The notes beneath the pieces were generated by a model. It had not been told where the DNA came from. It ran no database searches and saw only the letters and a list, made by a program, of their open reading frames with translations. Of a stretch of 26,675 nucleotides of DNA, positions 14,036 to 25,076 are shown in pieces. Position 1 is the stretch's first letter; each line of letters begins with the position of its first letter. The position numbers and the translations under genes were made by a program. The stretch covers positions 1-26,675 of the forward strand of contig JAJZQR010000047.1 of NCBI GenBank assembly GCA_021806765.1, in the 5' to 3' direction. Source of the DNA: Chloroflexota bacterium (GTDB lineage: Bacteria; Chloroflexota; UBA6077).

Positions 14036-14108
14036 GTTATGCTGAGCGGAGCGAAGCATCTCCCCCCCGGTCGCCGGAGAGATCCTTCGCTGGCGCTCAG
14101 GATGACAA
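14036..14108. repeat. Imperfect palindrome (GCTGAGCGGAGCGAAG type)
   Basis: The left arm (about 14036-14062) and right arm (about 14078-14108) are imperfect reverse complements: TGCTGAGCGGAGCGAAGCAT against ATCCTTCGCTGGCGCTCAGG. It lies upstream of the SCO1664-family gene and extends its reading frame artificially. By appearance it is a dispersed repeat. Confidence 0.75.
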
Positions 14109-14268
14109 CATCAGAACCACTTTGGTCGTCTACTAATCGGGTCTCTCCCTAGCATATGGTATCCGGCTTCAAGCCGGGCGGCAACGTTCGATCTCGATGC
14201 AGGGGACGAAGGAGTTGTTGGTGCGGGGACTGGTCAGGTGGCGGGCCCGGCGATGTCCCGAGGCATGC

Positions 14269-14304
14269 GGATGGGCAGGGGCGTTGCAGCGACCCTGCCC
14301 ATCC
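14269..14304. terminator. Hairpin at the 3' end of pspC
   Basis: A perfect 12-bp stem (14269-14280 with 14293-14304, 12-nt loop) begins 7 bp beyond the pspC stop codon on the minus strand. No T-run follows, so it is only a candidate terminator. Confidence 0.45.
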
Positions 14305-14311
14305 ATCGAAC

Positions 14312-14512
14312 TCAGACCGCTGCCGGCTCCGGGGGTATGATGGCCCAGCAGAGCAGATACACCGGTATTCCGATGAATCCCAGCATCGGCAGGGAGAACA
14401 CTGCCCAGATGAGCCGGACCGGGGTGGGGTCCACCCCCAGGTAGTGGGCGATACCACCGCATACACCGGCGATCATTCTGTCTCTCCGCGAACGATATAG
14501 TCGCTGCTCCAT
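14312..14512 (-). CDS. pspC: PspC-domain protein
   Basis: A 66-aa single PspC domain: a basic N-terminus, the signature MIAGVCGGIAHYLGVDPTPVRLIW, then a hydrophobic membrane segment (about 36-60) ending in IIPPEP. In enterobacteria PspC senses envelope stress with PspB and regulates the psp response. Here it stands alone without pspA or pspB, as short PspC proteins often do, so its role is less certain. The ATG at 14512 has an almost perfect Shine-Dalgarno AGGAGGTGA. It is divergent from rpsP across a 203-bp gap. Confidence 0.92.
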   Translation of the reverse strand: MEQRLYRSRRDRMIAGVCGGIAHYLGVDPTPVRLIWAVFSLPMLGFIGIPVYLLCWAIIPPEPAAV

Positions 14513-14581
14513 TCCCTATCACCTCCTGTGGCCGCCATCCGCGGAGGCAGGTTGCGCAATCCCTATGCCGGACCTCAGAGT

Positions 14582-14611
14582 TTGCCTGCACGGGTGCTGG
14601 TCAACTATAAT
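14582..14611 (+). promoter_or_regulatory. Sigma-70 type promoter of the rpsP operon
   Basis: TTGCCT (14582-14587) and a consensus TATAAT (14606-14611) lie 18 bp apart. They predict a start near 14618 and a leader of about 98 nt before rpsP. The A/T-rich -10 stands out clearly in GC-rich surroundings. Confidence 0.75.
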
Positions 14612-14633
14612 ATCGGTATCGCTAGGAGACTGC

Positions 14634-14687
14634 AGCGAGGCCAACCCGAGCAAACGCCAGGCCAAGGGTGCACTCGGGAGCCTCGCT
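14634..14687 (+). promoter_or_regulatory. Structured leader upstream of rpsP
   Basis: Two nested stems form one arm: AGCGAGGC / GCCTCGCT (14634-14641 with 14680-14687) and CCCGAG / CTCGGG (14645-14650 with 14673-14678). A 3-nt/1-nt internal loop separates them, and a 22-nt apical loop lies at 14651-14672. The element lies between the promoter and the rpsP ribosome binding site, where an autoregulatory site for a ribosomal protein could be. I could not match it to a known leader family. Confidence 0.5.
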
Positions 14688-14715
14688 AATAGTGTAAGCC
14701 TCGAAAGGAGAGGGG

Positions 14716-14979
14716 ATGATCAAGATCCGGTTGCGGAGGACCGGTGCCAAGAAGCAGCCCAGCTACAGGATAGTGGTGGCTGACGTCAGGGCCCCGCGTG
14801 ATGGCAAGTACATCGACCTGGTGGGCCACTACAACCCGCTGACCGAGCCGGCGACCATTCAGGTGGACGTCGAGAAGGCGGCCAAGTGGGTTGGCCAGGG
14901 GGCTCAGTTGACGGAGACTGTCGAGAAGCTGTTCACCCGGGCGGGGGTCATGGACCAGGTCCGAGGATCCAAAGGGTAA
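14716..14979 (+). CDS. rpsP: 30S ribosomal protein bS16
   Basis: An 87-aa small-subunit ribosomal protein that takes part in early 30S assembly. It begins with the family signature [23 protein letters not shown], continues with [18 protein letters not shown], and has normal length. The ATG is preceded by GGAGAGGGG. It is the first gene of the operon rpsP-khpA-rimM-recO, with the order rpsP-khpA-rimM common in bacteria. The neighbours often found here, ffh upstream and trmD and rplS downstream, are missing; recO follows instead. Confidence 0.98.
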   Translation: MIKIRLRRTGAKKQPSYRIVVADVRAPRDGKYIDLVGHYNPLTEPATIQVDVEKAAKWVGQGAQLTETVEKLFTRAGVMDQVRGSKG

Positions 14980-15011
14980 ACTAACAGCCTGGGAAGGACG
15001 GGCTCGTAGCT

Positions 15012-15239
15012 ATGAAAGAGCTGGTGGAGTTCATCGCCCGGTCGCTGGTGGATGACCCAGACTCGGTACGGGTTACGGAGATCGAGGCCGAGCAGTTGAC
15101 TACCTACGAGATCGAGGTGGCCTCGGAGGATGTGGGAAAGCTGATCGGTCGCCAGGGGCGCATCGTCAAGGCGATCAGGTCGGTAGTCAGGGCCTCGGCG
15201 GCGCGACAGGGCAAGCGAGTGGCCGTGGAGGTCGTGTAG
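15012..15239 (+). CDS. khpA: KH-domain RNA-binding protein KhpA
   Basis: A 75-aa single KH domain, the KhpA (YlqC) family of small RNA-binding proteins found beside rpsP. The GXXG loop is visible in VGKLIGRQGRIVKAIRSVV. The N-terminal LVEFIARSLVDDPDSVRV is typical. Length matches the family (75-80 aa). It starts 32 bp after rpsP with AAGGA upstream. In Gram-positives KhpA pairs with KhpB to affect RNA and cell-wall growth; no khpB is in this window. Confidence 0.95.
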   Translation: MKELVEFIARSLVDDPDSVRVTEIEAEQLTTYEIEVASEDVGKLIGRQGRIVKAIRSVVRASAARQGKRVAVEVV

Positions 15240-15290
15240 GAAACTGAGGTACGAGGGATCCCGGCGACTCCTCGTATTCGCGGGGCTGAG

Positions 15291-15785
15291 ATGTATTTAG
15301 TTGTAGCCCGCATCGTTTCCCCTCAAGGCAATAGGGGCGAGGTCAAGGCCGAAATAGTCACCGATTTCCCTGAGAGGTTCGCATCGACCCCGGCCGTGTA
15401 TCTGGGGCCGGAGCACCTCCGCTTCGAAGTGGAGGGCTACCGCTTCCTGGAGGATGCGGTGGTGCTCAAGCTAAAGGGGATCGACAGCATCGATCAGGCG
15501 GAGCGGCTGAGGGGAAAGCTGGTAGAGGTGCCGGAAGAGGAGGCGGTCAAGCTCCCCGAGGACCATTTCTTCTGGCACCAGATCCTTGGCCTCCAGGTCG
15601 TTACCTCTCAAGGGGAGACCCTCGGGAAGGTCGACGAAATCCTGGAAACCGGCAGCAACGACGTCTACGTGGTGCACGGGCCCCGGGGCGAGATGCTGAT
15701 TCCCGCCATCAAGCAGGTCGTGAAGTCCGTGGATCTCGCCCGTGGCACCATCACCGTGGAGCTGATGCCGGGACTAGAAGCCTAG
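15291..15785 (+). CDS. rimM: Ribosome maturation factor RimM
   Basis: A 164-aa 16S rRNA processing factor that assists maturation of the 30S head. The N-terminal RimM domain (ARIVSPQGNRGEVKAEIVTD, DSIDQAERLRGKLVEV) is followed by a PRC-barrel (QILGLQVVTSQGETLGKVDE, then EMLIPAIKQVVKSVDLARG). Both domains are complete. It lies 51 bp after khpA in the same operon and 9 bp before recO. The family's histidine in the PHG motif is replaced by Gln (SPQGNRGE). Confidence 0.97.
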   Translation: MYLVVARIVSPQGNRGEVKAEIVTDFPERFASTPAVYLGPEHLRFEVEGYRFLEDAVVLKLKGIDSIDQAERLRGKLVEVPEEEAVKLPEDHFFWHQILGLQVVTSQGETLGKVDEILETGSNDVYVVHGPRGEMLIPAIKQVVKSVDLARGTITVELMPGLEA

Positions 15786-15794
15786 AATATCACC

Positions 15795-16583
15795 ATGGCC
15801 GACCGGCCGAGAGTCTACAGAACCAAGGGCGTAGTGCTGAAGAGGATCGATCTCGGCGAAGCCGATAAGATCCTCGTCCTTTACACCTACAACGCCGGCA
15901 AGCTGAGGGCCGTGGCGAAGGGGGTGCGCCGGCCGGGAAGCCGTCTCGGCGGGCACGTGGACGACTTCGCCTACGCCGACATGCTGCTGGCCAGGGGCCG
16001 CGAGTTGGACGTGGTCACCCAGAGCCAGACCCTCGACTCCTTCCGGCGGATGCGGGAGGATCTGAAGCGCACCAGCCTGAGCTACTATGTTTCGGAGTTG
16101 GTGGATAGCTTCACCGAGGAACGGATCGAGAACCAACCCCTCTTCGACCTGCTTGTGTCGACCCTTCGCTTCCTGGCCGAGCGGGACGACCTCTCGACGG
16201 TGGTCCGTTTCTTCGAACTGCACCTGCTGGAATTGGTGGGGTACCGTCCGGAGTTGACCCGCTGCCTGGGCTGCCGGGCGGAGATCCAGCCCGAGGCCAA
16301 CTACTTCAGCGCCCTTCGAGGGGGCATCCTGTGCCCCGCCTGCGGCCACCACGACGTGAGCGCCGTCCCCCTCTCCCTCAACGGCTTGAAGGTGCTCCGC
16401 TATCTGCAGCGGCTCGAGGCCCCTCCCGCAGGTGGGCTGCGGTTGGACCCCGCCACTCGGCGGGAGATCGAGTCCGTGATGCGCTCCTACGTCGAGCAGC
16501 TGCTGGAGAGGGCTCTCAAGTCCACGGCCTTCCTGGAGAGGCTCCGGCTGGAGGAGTCCTCAGGCTCCTACTCTGCCACCTAA
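15795..16583 (+). CDS. recO: DNA repair protein RecO
   Basis: A 262-aa RecO, which loads RecA with RecR on SSB-coated single-stranded DNA during recombinational repair. The N-terminal OB-fold (KGVVLKRIDLGEADKILVLYT, LRAVAKGVRRPGSRLGG) is followed by a helical domain. A zinc-finger follows, with CLGC and CPACG pairs at about residues 157-180. Length is typical. The start is 9 bp after rimM. The stop codon overlaps that of the convergent epimerase gene by two bases within 16580-16583, so there is no room for a terminator between them. Confidence 0.96.
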   Translation: MADRPRVYRTKGVVLKRIDLGEADKILVLYTYNAGKLRAVAKGVRRPGSRLGGHVDDFAYADMLLARGRELDVVTQSQTLDSFRRMREDLKRTSLSYYVSELVDSFTEERIENQPLFDLLVSTLRFLAERDDLSTVVRFFELHLLELVGYRPELTRCLGCRAEIQPEANYFSALRGGILCPACGHHDVSAVPLSLNGLKVLRYLQRLEAPPAGGLRLDPATRREIESVMRSYVEQLLERALKSTAFLERLRLEESSGSYSAT

Positions 16584-17701
16584 CCGACCAGCCCCCGCTT
16601 GGCTAGTTCCGTCGAGGCTTCCTCCAGGTGATCCACGGCCGTCTGCTGCCGAACCCATCCCGCCAGATCGTGGATCCCCCCCTCGAAGGCCACTCGCGGT
16701 CGGTAGCCCAGGGCGGTGATCCGGCCGACGTCGGCGTAGCAGTGGCGGATGTCACCCTTGCGGTACTTCCGGGCCACCAGAGGGTGTAGGCCATTGGGGC
16801 CGACCTCGCGGCAGATGATCTCGGCCATCTCCAGGACGGTCAGGGCGCGACCGGTCCCCACGTTGAAGACCCCGTAGTCCGCGGCTTCGCTGTCCATGGC
16901 CAGGAGGAGGGCCTGGACGACGTCGCTGACGTGGACGAAGTCCCGGGTCTGCAGCCCGTCCTCGTAGACCAGGGGCGGTTTGCCGTTCATCGCCCTGGAG
17001 GAGAAGATGGCTGCTGCCCCGGTGTAGGGGTTGGAGAGGGACTGGCGGGGGCCGTAGACGTTGAAGAAGCGCAGCGCCACCGTGGGTATGCCGTATGCCC
17101 GGCCGACGCAGAGGGACATCTCCTCCTGATCCTTCTTCGATATGGCGTAGATGGAGGCGGGCTCCAGCGGCTGCTTTTCGGGAGTAGGTAGGGGGATCAG
17201 AGGTTCCCGGCAATGGGAGCAGAGGGGTTCCCAGAGGGAGTCGCGCATCCGGGCCTCATCGCGAGGTAGCGGCTCCGCGGGGCCGCAGCGGGGGCAGCGA
17301 TAGCTGCCCTCCCCGTAGAGGGACATGGAGGAGGCCACCACCAGCTTTCGAACCATGTGCTGGCCGTTGGCCAGGAGGTCCAGGAGCACCGCGGTTCCCA
17401 GGGTGTTGGTGGAGACGTAGCGCTCTATCTCGTACATGGACTGCCCGACGCCCACGGCCGCTGCCAGGTGAAAGATCACCTGCACCCCCTGCATGGCGGA
17501 CCGCAGCAGGTCGCGTTCTCGGACGTCGCCCTGGATCAACTCGGCCCCGGGGTTGAGATAGGAGGGCACCTGGCGGGAAGGCCCGTGAACCTGGGGGGCC
17601 AGGTTGTCCAGGACCCGCACCTGCGCACCCCGTTGGATCAGCGCGTCCACCAGATGCGATCCGATGAAGCCCGCCCCGCCGGTTACCAGCGCCCTCTCCA
17701 T
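16580..17701 (-). CDS. NAD-dependent sugar epimerase/dehydratase with Cys-rich insert
   Basis: A 373-aa extended short-chain dehydrogenase of the UDP-glucose / dTDP-sugar 4-epimerase class. The NAD site GGAGFIG is at 8-14. The catalytic Ser is in VVASSMSLYG (about 124-125), and Tyr185 and Lys189 are in YAISK. An insert of ~50 residues after YGEG carries two CXXC pairs (Cys136/139 and Cys161/164), probably a zinc ribbon. I recall similar inserts in dTDP-L-rhamnose 4-epimerase-like proteins. The C-terminal substrate half (RFFNVYGPRQ, FVHVSDVVQALLLAM, FNVGTG) is intact. ATG 17701 has GGAGG 5 nt upstream; the frame continues 14 codons further without support. Its substrate is uncertain, and it may feed cell-surface polysaccharide synthesis. 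Confidence 0.92.
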   Translation of the reverse strand: MERALVTGGAGFIGSHLVDALIQRGAQVRVLDNLAPQVHGPSRQVPSYLNPGAELIQGDVRERDLLRSAMQGVQVIFHLAAAVGVGQSMYEIERYVSTNTLGTAVLLDLLANGQHMVRKLVVASSMSLYGEGSYRCPRCGPAEPLPRDEARMRDSLWEPLCSHCREPLIPLPTPEKQPLEPASIYAISKKDQEEMSLCVGRAYGIPTVALRFFNVYGPRQSLSNPYTGAAAIFSSRAMNGKPPLVYEDGLQTRDFVHVSDVVQALLLAMDSEAADYGVFNVGTGRALTVLEMAEIICREVGPNGLHPLVARKYRKGDIRHCYADVGRITALGYRPRVAFEGGIHDLAGWVRQQTAVDHLEEASTELAKRGLVG

Positions 17702-17813
17702 GGATTCCTCCCCCGATCCAGAGTGTCGCTCTTGCCGGCCCATTGTAGCGAACCGGTGGTGTTCAAGCCATTATGATCTTGTTCCCCGGCGGCTTTCAAA
17801 TCGTTCAGCGGGA

Positions 17814-19726
<1,913 letters not shown>

Positions 19727-19730
<4 letters not shown>

Positions 19731-22700
19731 CCTGCTGCCTCCATCAGTTGCAGGATCCCTCGGAGAGGAATGGCTGTCCAGGCGGGGCGGCTGTTCAGCT
19801 CGTAGCCCAGCTCGTAGATGGCCTTCTCCAGGAGGAAGACGTCTAGCAGGAGTTCCAGCCCTTCCCGAGCCCGGGGGACGAAGGATGCTCCCCGGGCTGC
19901 CTCCAGGTAGGCTTTCAGGAAGGTGGCGCCGACCCAACGGTACCAGAACCGGGCCCACATCCGCAAGAAGGGGCGGTCTTCCTCACGGATCACCAGCCCT
20001 TCGATCTGACCCAGGAGAGCGGCCTGGGGGGCGTACTGGAAGGAGCGGAGCATGCCGGCCACGTCTCTAATGGGAGACCGTTTGATCCGGCGCTCGCTGA
20101 GGGGCCGCCCCGGCTCTCCCTCGAAGTCGATGATGACGAAGTCGCTGCGAGTGTAGAGCAGCTGGCCTAGATGGTAGTCCCCATGGGTGCGGATACGGGA
20201 AGCTTCCACTTTTTGCTCCAGCAGAGAGCGGAAGCGTTTAATCACCTCGCCCTCCAGGTCGAGCACCCTCTGGGCCTCCTCGTGCACTTCCGGCGGAATG
20301 GCTTCAATATTCTTGGCCAGACTCTGGAATGCCTGCCTCGTGAGCACTCGTACCGACTGGTACAGAGAGCGCTGGTAGAGGGTGGTGAAGGGCTCGGGGG
20401 AGAAATCCGGGCTGCGAGGGTCGGAGGCCAGAGCCAGGTGCATTTCTGCGGTGCGCCGACCTATCAGTCGCGCCGAGTCCAGGTAGCCGCCGATCGTATC
20501 TACGGCGACGGTCGGAGGTTCCTCTTCCGCCATGTCCAGCAGCCGTTTGACGGAGAGGGGTGTGGAGGAGAGCCGTTCCGCTTCCTCGGCGACGTATTGG
20601 GAGGCCAGGGCCGACTCGAAGTAGCGGCTCAGATTGTCCAGGGTGTATTGCCAGGCGTCCCCCTGGTTGGGGACGAAGCCCTGGAGGATGGCAATGGTCA
20701 TCTGCTCCCCCCTGCTCCGCTGGTACTGAATGGCTCCGGCCGTCGGCGGGGTGTGGTGGAAACCTCGTTCTGTCAGGAACCGGCCGATCTCCAGTTCCGG
20801 GTTGGTACCGGCTTCCAGCTTCCTGAGCAGCTTCAGGATGAATCTGTCTCCATAGATAACCGAGGAGTTGCTCTGTTCCGCCTTCACCAGGGTGCTCTGC
20901 AAGCCTTCCTCGGTAGCTCCTCTGAGTTGGCGAAAAGCACGGCCGGGGAGGGCCTGGAGGCTACCCTGCAACCCTTTGAACCGCCGTCTCGTGGCGATGG
21001 ATTGCAGCAGGGCTTCCCGGAAAACCGGGTCCGCCAGGGCGTCGTAAAGGATGCCGCCCTGGTCGCTGTCTCGGAATCTCAGACTGGCCACGATCGTCCC
21101 CGGCTGCTCCTGGCGGAGTTGATCGGCCTGCTCTCCCGTGGCGAAGGCGATGGGGAGCAGGTAGATTTCCATGTCGCCCTCGGCGTAGTCGACCTGGATG
21201 GGAACAAGATAGGCCGAGCTGCCGTTGCAGGGGACGGGCAGAGCGTCCAGGATGCTGGTGGTCTTTATCCGTCGGGCCTTTCCACGGAACCACCGTCGTA
21301 CCTGCAGGTAGGCGGGCAAGATCCCCTCCAGGGTGGCCCGGCCCTTCTCCTGGAGGAGTTGGTCCCACGGGGCACTGATCACCAGCGTCGAGACCCTCGT
21401 CTTCGGTTCGGCGGGGCCCGGCTGCCCGAGGGCGGCCTGCTGAGGCTCCAGGGAGAACCAGTAGAAACTGTGGGGACCCAGGGTCATGAAGTAGGGAAGT
21501 TCTCCGATGGGAGGAAACGGGGTGCTTCCGAACAGTTCCACCGGTACCATGCCCTGAAAGGCCGACATATCTAGCTCAACGTACTGGACGAAGCGCGAGA
21601 GGTTGGCCACCACCAGGACTGTCTCTTCCTGGTAGCGCCGGAGGAAGGCCAGCACCTTGCGGTTATCGGGATGCAGGAACTCCAGGGTCCCCCTGGAAAA
21701 GGCCCTGTACCGTTTCCGCATGGCGACCAGTCTCTTCATCCACCACAGGAGCGAGTAAGGATTGTTCTGCTGGGTCTCCACCTGCACCGTCTCGTAGTTG
21801 TACTCGGGGTCGACGATGACGGGCAGGTATAGCCGCTGGGGATTGGCGTGGGAGAAGCCGGCGTTGCGATCGGCGCTCCACTGCATCGGCGTTCGCACCC
21901 CGTCCCGGTCGCCCAGGTAGATGTTGTCTCCCATGCCGATCTCGTCCCCGTAGTAGATCACCGGGGTCCCCGGCAGCGAGAAGAGGAGGCCGTTCATCAA
22001 CTCCATTCGCCTTCGGTTGTTGCCCAGGAGGGGGGCCAACCGGCGGCGGATGCCCAGGTTGATGCGTGCCTCCGGGTCCCGGGCGTACACCCGGTACATG
22101 TAGTCCCGCTCTTCGTCGGTGACCATCTCCAGCGTCAGTTCGTCATGGTTGCGGAGGAAGAGTGCCCATTGGCAGTTGTCTGGAATGGGGGGTGTCTGGG
22201 CCAGGATGTCCACGATGGGGAAGCGATCCTCCATGCGGATGGCCATGAACATGCGGGGCATCAGGGGGAAGTGGAATGCCATGTTGCACTCGTCCCCATC
22301 GCCGAAGTAGTTGACGGCCTGCTCCGGCCACTGGTTGGCCTCCGCTAGCAGCATCCTGCCGCCGAAGTTCTGATCCACGTGGCGGCGCACCGCCTTCAAG
22401 AAGGTGTGGGTCTCCGGCAGGTTCTCGCAGTTGGTTCCCTCTCGCTCGTACAGGTAGGGAACGGCATCCAGGCGCAGCCCATCGATGCCCATCTTGAGCC
22501 AGAAATCCATAATCCGGAAGATGGATTGCTGCACCTGGGGGTTGTCGTAGTTGAGGTCCGGTTGATGGGAGTAGAAGCGGTGCCAGTAGTAGGCCTCCGC
22601 CACGGGGTCCCAGGCCCAGTTGGAGTTCTCGAAGTCCTTGAAGATGATGCGAGCGTCCTGGTACCTATCCGTGGTCTCGCTCCAAACGTAGTAATTGCGG

Positions 22701-23101
22701 GCCGCGGCGCCGGGCCTGGCCCTCCTCGCTCTCTGGAACCAGGGGTGCTGGTCGGAGGTGTGGTTGCAGACCAGTTCGGTGATGACCCGCAGCCCTCGCC
22801 GGTGGGCCTCTCTCACGAAAACCCTCACATCTCGGAGAGTCCCATAAATGGGGTTCACCCCGGTGTAGTCGGCGATGTCGTAGCCGTCGTCCCTCAGGGG
22901 TGAAGGGTAGAAGGGCAGAAGCCAGATGGCGGTGATCCCCAGGTCCTGGAGGTAATCCAACCTATCCGTCAATCCGGGGAAGTCTCCTATACCGTCCGCG
23001 TTGCTGTCGCAGTAGCCGCGGACGTGGATCTCGTATATGATCGCGTCCTTGTACCAGAGGACGTCATACTCTGGCCGAAGGGATTCCTCCGGTTCGGGCA
23101 T
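19727..23101 (-). CDS. treS: Trehalose synthase / maltokinase fusion (TreS-Mak)
   Basis: A 1124-aa bifunctional enzyme. Residues 1-~560 are GH13 trehalose synthase, which interconverts trehalose and maltose: Asp212 nucleophile ([15 protein letters not shown]), Glu254 ([10 protein letters not shown]) and Asp320 ([10 protein letters not shown]). Residues ~580-1124 are a maltokinase that makes maltose-1-phosphate from maltose and ATP. Its N-lobe includes [19 protein letters not shown], its catalytic loop is HGDYHLGQ, and [14 protein letters not shown] follows. Such fusions channel maltose into the GlgE pathway in many bacteria. ATG 23101 has a GAGG-type ribosome binding site and lies 19 bp after glgE; the stop overlaps glgB by 3 bp. 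Both halves look complete and active. Confidence 0.97.
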
Positions 23102-23120
23102 CAGCCACCAACCTCACCGG

Positions 23121-25076
23121 TCACATGAAGTACTCGAACTCTCTCTCGGAGCGAACCCGGCGGCGGACCCGAAAGATGTGAGCTGGCGATACGCGGGGGT
23201 TCACTTCCAGGTAATTGCGAGAGCCGTGCCAGATGTAGCGAGCGTCGCTCAGCAGGTCGTGGACCTGGTACGGCTGGTTGGGGTCGAGTCCGAAGGTCTG
23301 TAGAGGGATCTCCACCCAACCCTGCTGTATGTGGTAGGGATCCAGGTTCACCACCACCAGGATGACGTTGGACAGATCCTCGGTGCTCTTACTGTAACAG
23401 AGGAGCTGGTCGTTGTTCACGGGATGGAAGCGGAGACTCCAGTCACTGTGCAGGGCTGGGTTCTCGCGGCGGATCCGGTTTACCCGGCCGATGAAGTCTC
23501 TCAGGCTGTCGGGCCGGTCGATGTCCCAAACCCGGATTTCGTACTTCTCCGAGTTCCAGTACTCCTCGCTCCCCTGTTCCCTGGCGCGGTTCTCCAGCAG
23601 TTCGAAGGCGGGCCCATAGATCCCATAGCTCGCTCCCAGGGTGGCCGCCAGTACCAGCCTCGCCGCGAAGGCGGGCCGTCCGCCGTACTGGAGGTATTCG
23701 GTGAGAATGTCGGGAGTGTTCGGCCAGAGACTCGGCCGGAAATACTCTCGTGCATCTGTTTGAGTGAGCTCAGTGAAGTACCGGACCAGCTCCTCCTTGG
23801 TAATGCGCCAGGCGAAGTAGCTGTAGGACTGGGTAAAGCCCAGCTTGGCCAGCCGATACATTACCTTCGGCCGGGTGAAGGCCTCCGAGAGGAAGATCAC
23901 CTGGGGGTAGTCTCGCTTCACCTCGGCGATCAACCACTCCCAGAAGGGGAAGGGCTTGGTGTGGGGGTTATCCACCCGGAAGATCTGCACCCCCTGCTCG
24001 ATCCAGAAGAGCACAACGCTCTTCAGTTCCTCCCATAGCTCCTTCCACCGATCTGTCTCGAAGTCGAAAGGGTAGATGTCTTCGTACTTCTTGGGAGGGT
24101 TCTCGGCGTACTGAATGCTGCCGTCCGGGCGGTGGCGGAACCACTCCGGGTGTTCCCGGGCGTAGGGGTGGTCGGGAGAGGTCTGGAAGGCGATGTCCAG
24201 GGCGACCTCCAGTCCCTGCTCCCGAGCTTTCGCGACGAAGTGACGGAAGTCCCCCAGGCTTCCAAGCTGGGGGTGAACCGCCTTGTGGCCGCCCTCCTCG
24301 GCTCCGATGGCCCAGGGGCTTCCTGGATCACCGGGGGCGGCCGCGGGCGAGTTGTTCCTGCCCTTGCGGTGGGTGCGGCCGATGGGATGGATGGGCGGCA
24401 GATAGAGCACGTCGAAGCCCATGGCGGCCACGTAGGGGAGACGCTCTTCGCACTCCTGGAAGGTGGCATGCTGCCCCGGTTGGGAAGCGCAGGAGCGGGG
24501 GAACATCTCGTACCAACTGCTGAAGCGGGCCCTCTTCCTGTCCACCACCACCGCCAGTTCACGGCCGTAGCTGGTGGCGAAGCGTCGGTCGGCATAGCGG
24601 TTCATCAGGTCGGAGAGCCTCGCTTGCAGGGCGCGTTGAACCCTGGCCGAGAGGTCGTGGCTGGGGTTCTGGCGAAGAAAGGTGGCATACTCCCCCAGGA
24701 TGCGAGCGTCCGAGCCCGAAGCCCGGGCTGCGGCCTCCTCCACAAGGCTCGCCCCCACCAGCAGTTCCGCAGATACCTCCTGCCCGGCCCGGATCCTCTT
24801 TTCCAGGTCCTTTCTCCAGCTCTGGAAGTGGTCCACCCAGGCCTCGAGGGTGTAGCGGTAGCCACCGAGGTCGGATACCACGAACTCGCCTCGCCAGCGG
24901 TCGTTGATCAGCGGTTCCATGGGGGCCTCTGCCCACTTCCGGTCGGATTCCCTGCGGTAGAGCAGGACGCAGGCGAGAGCGTCGTGGCCGTCGGCAAAGA
25001 CGTCGGCCTCCACCAACACCTTCTCGCCGGCTGTGCGCTTGATGGGAAAGCGGCCGCAGTCGATCTCGGGCTTCAC
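23121..25076 (-). CDS. glgE: Alpha-1,4-glucan:maltose-1-phosphate maltosyltransferase GlgE
   Basis: A ~651-aa GH13_3 maltosyltransferase that extends alpha-1,4-glucan using maltose-1-phosphate. The N-terminal domain (DCGRFPIKRTAGEKVLVEAD) and helical insert precede the barrel. Nucleophile Asp369 is in IFRVDNPHTKP, acid/base Glu397 in FLSEAFTRP, and Asp456 in PNTPDIL. First gene of the minus-strand operon glgE-treS/mak-glgB. The start is uncertain. GTG 25076 is the first standard start in frame but lacks well-spaced Shine-Dalgarno. The preceding codons (RRRAVIEGV) match the family's usual N-terminus, and AGGAGG lies about 26 nt upstream of the GTG. Translation may therefore begin earlier at a rare codon, for example a CTG preceded by GGAGG. 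Confidence 0.95.
   Translation of the reverse strand: MKPEIDCGRFPIKRTAGEKVLVEADVFADGHDALACVLLYRRESDRKWAEAPMEPLINDRWRGEFVVSDLGGYRYTLEAWVDHFQSWRKDLEKRIRAGQEVSAELLVGASLVEEAAARASGSDARILGEYATFLRQNPSHDLSARVQRALQARLSDLMNRYADRRFATSYGRELAVVVDRKRARFSSWYEMFPRSCASQPGQHATFQECEERLPYVAAMGFDVLYLPPIHPIGRTHRKGRNNSPAAAPGDPGSPWAIGAEEGGHKAVHPQLGSLGDFRHFVAKAREQGLEVALDIAFQTSPDHPYAREHPEWFRHRPDGSIQYAENPPKKYEDIYPFDFETDRWKELWEELKSVVLFWIEQGVQIFRVDNPHTKPFPFWEWLIAEVKRDYPQVIFLSEAFTRPKVMYRLAKLGFTQSYSYFAWRITKEELVRYFTELTQTDAREYFRPSLWPNTPDILTEYLQYGGRPAFAARLVLAATLGASYGIYGPAFELLENRAREQGSEEYWNSEKYEIRVWDIDRPDSLRDFIGRVNRIRRENPALHSDWSLRFHPVNNDQLLCYSKSTEDLSNVILVVVNLDPYHIQQGWVEIPLQTFGLDPNQPYQVHDLLSDARYIWHGSRNYLEVNPRVSPAHIFRVRRRVRSEREFEYFM

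Noticed and set aside
13952..14059. Start of the SCO1664-family gene at 14059
   Set aside because: The first codons would lie in a dispersed palindrome (14036-14108) and the added residues have no family similarity.
19731..19958. N-terminal extension of glgB to 19958
   Set aside because: The extra residues are the shadow of the treS-mak 3' end in another frame, and the GTG at 19730 overlaps its stop codon with a good ribosome binding site.
20171..21574. Long plus-strand frame opposite treS-mak
   Set aside because: It is an antisense shadow; the composition is low-complexity Gly/Arg/Val-rich and no ribosome binding site or family motif is seen.
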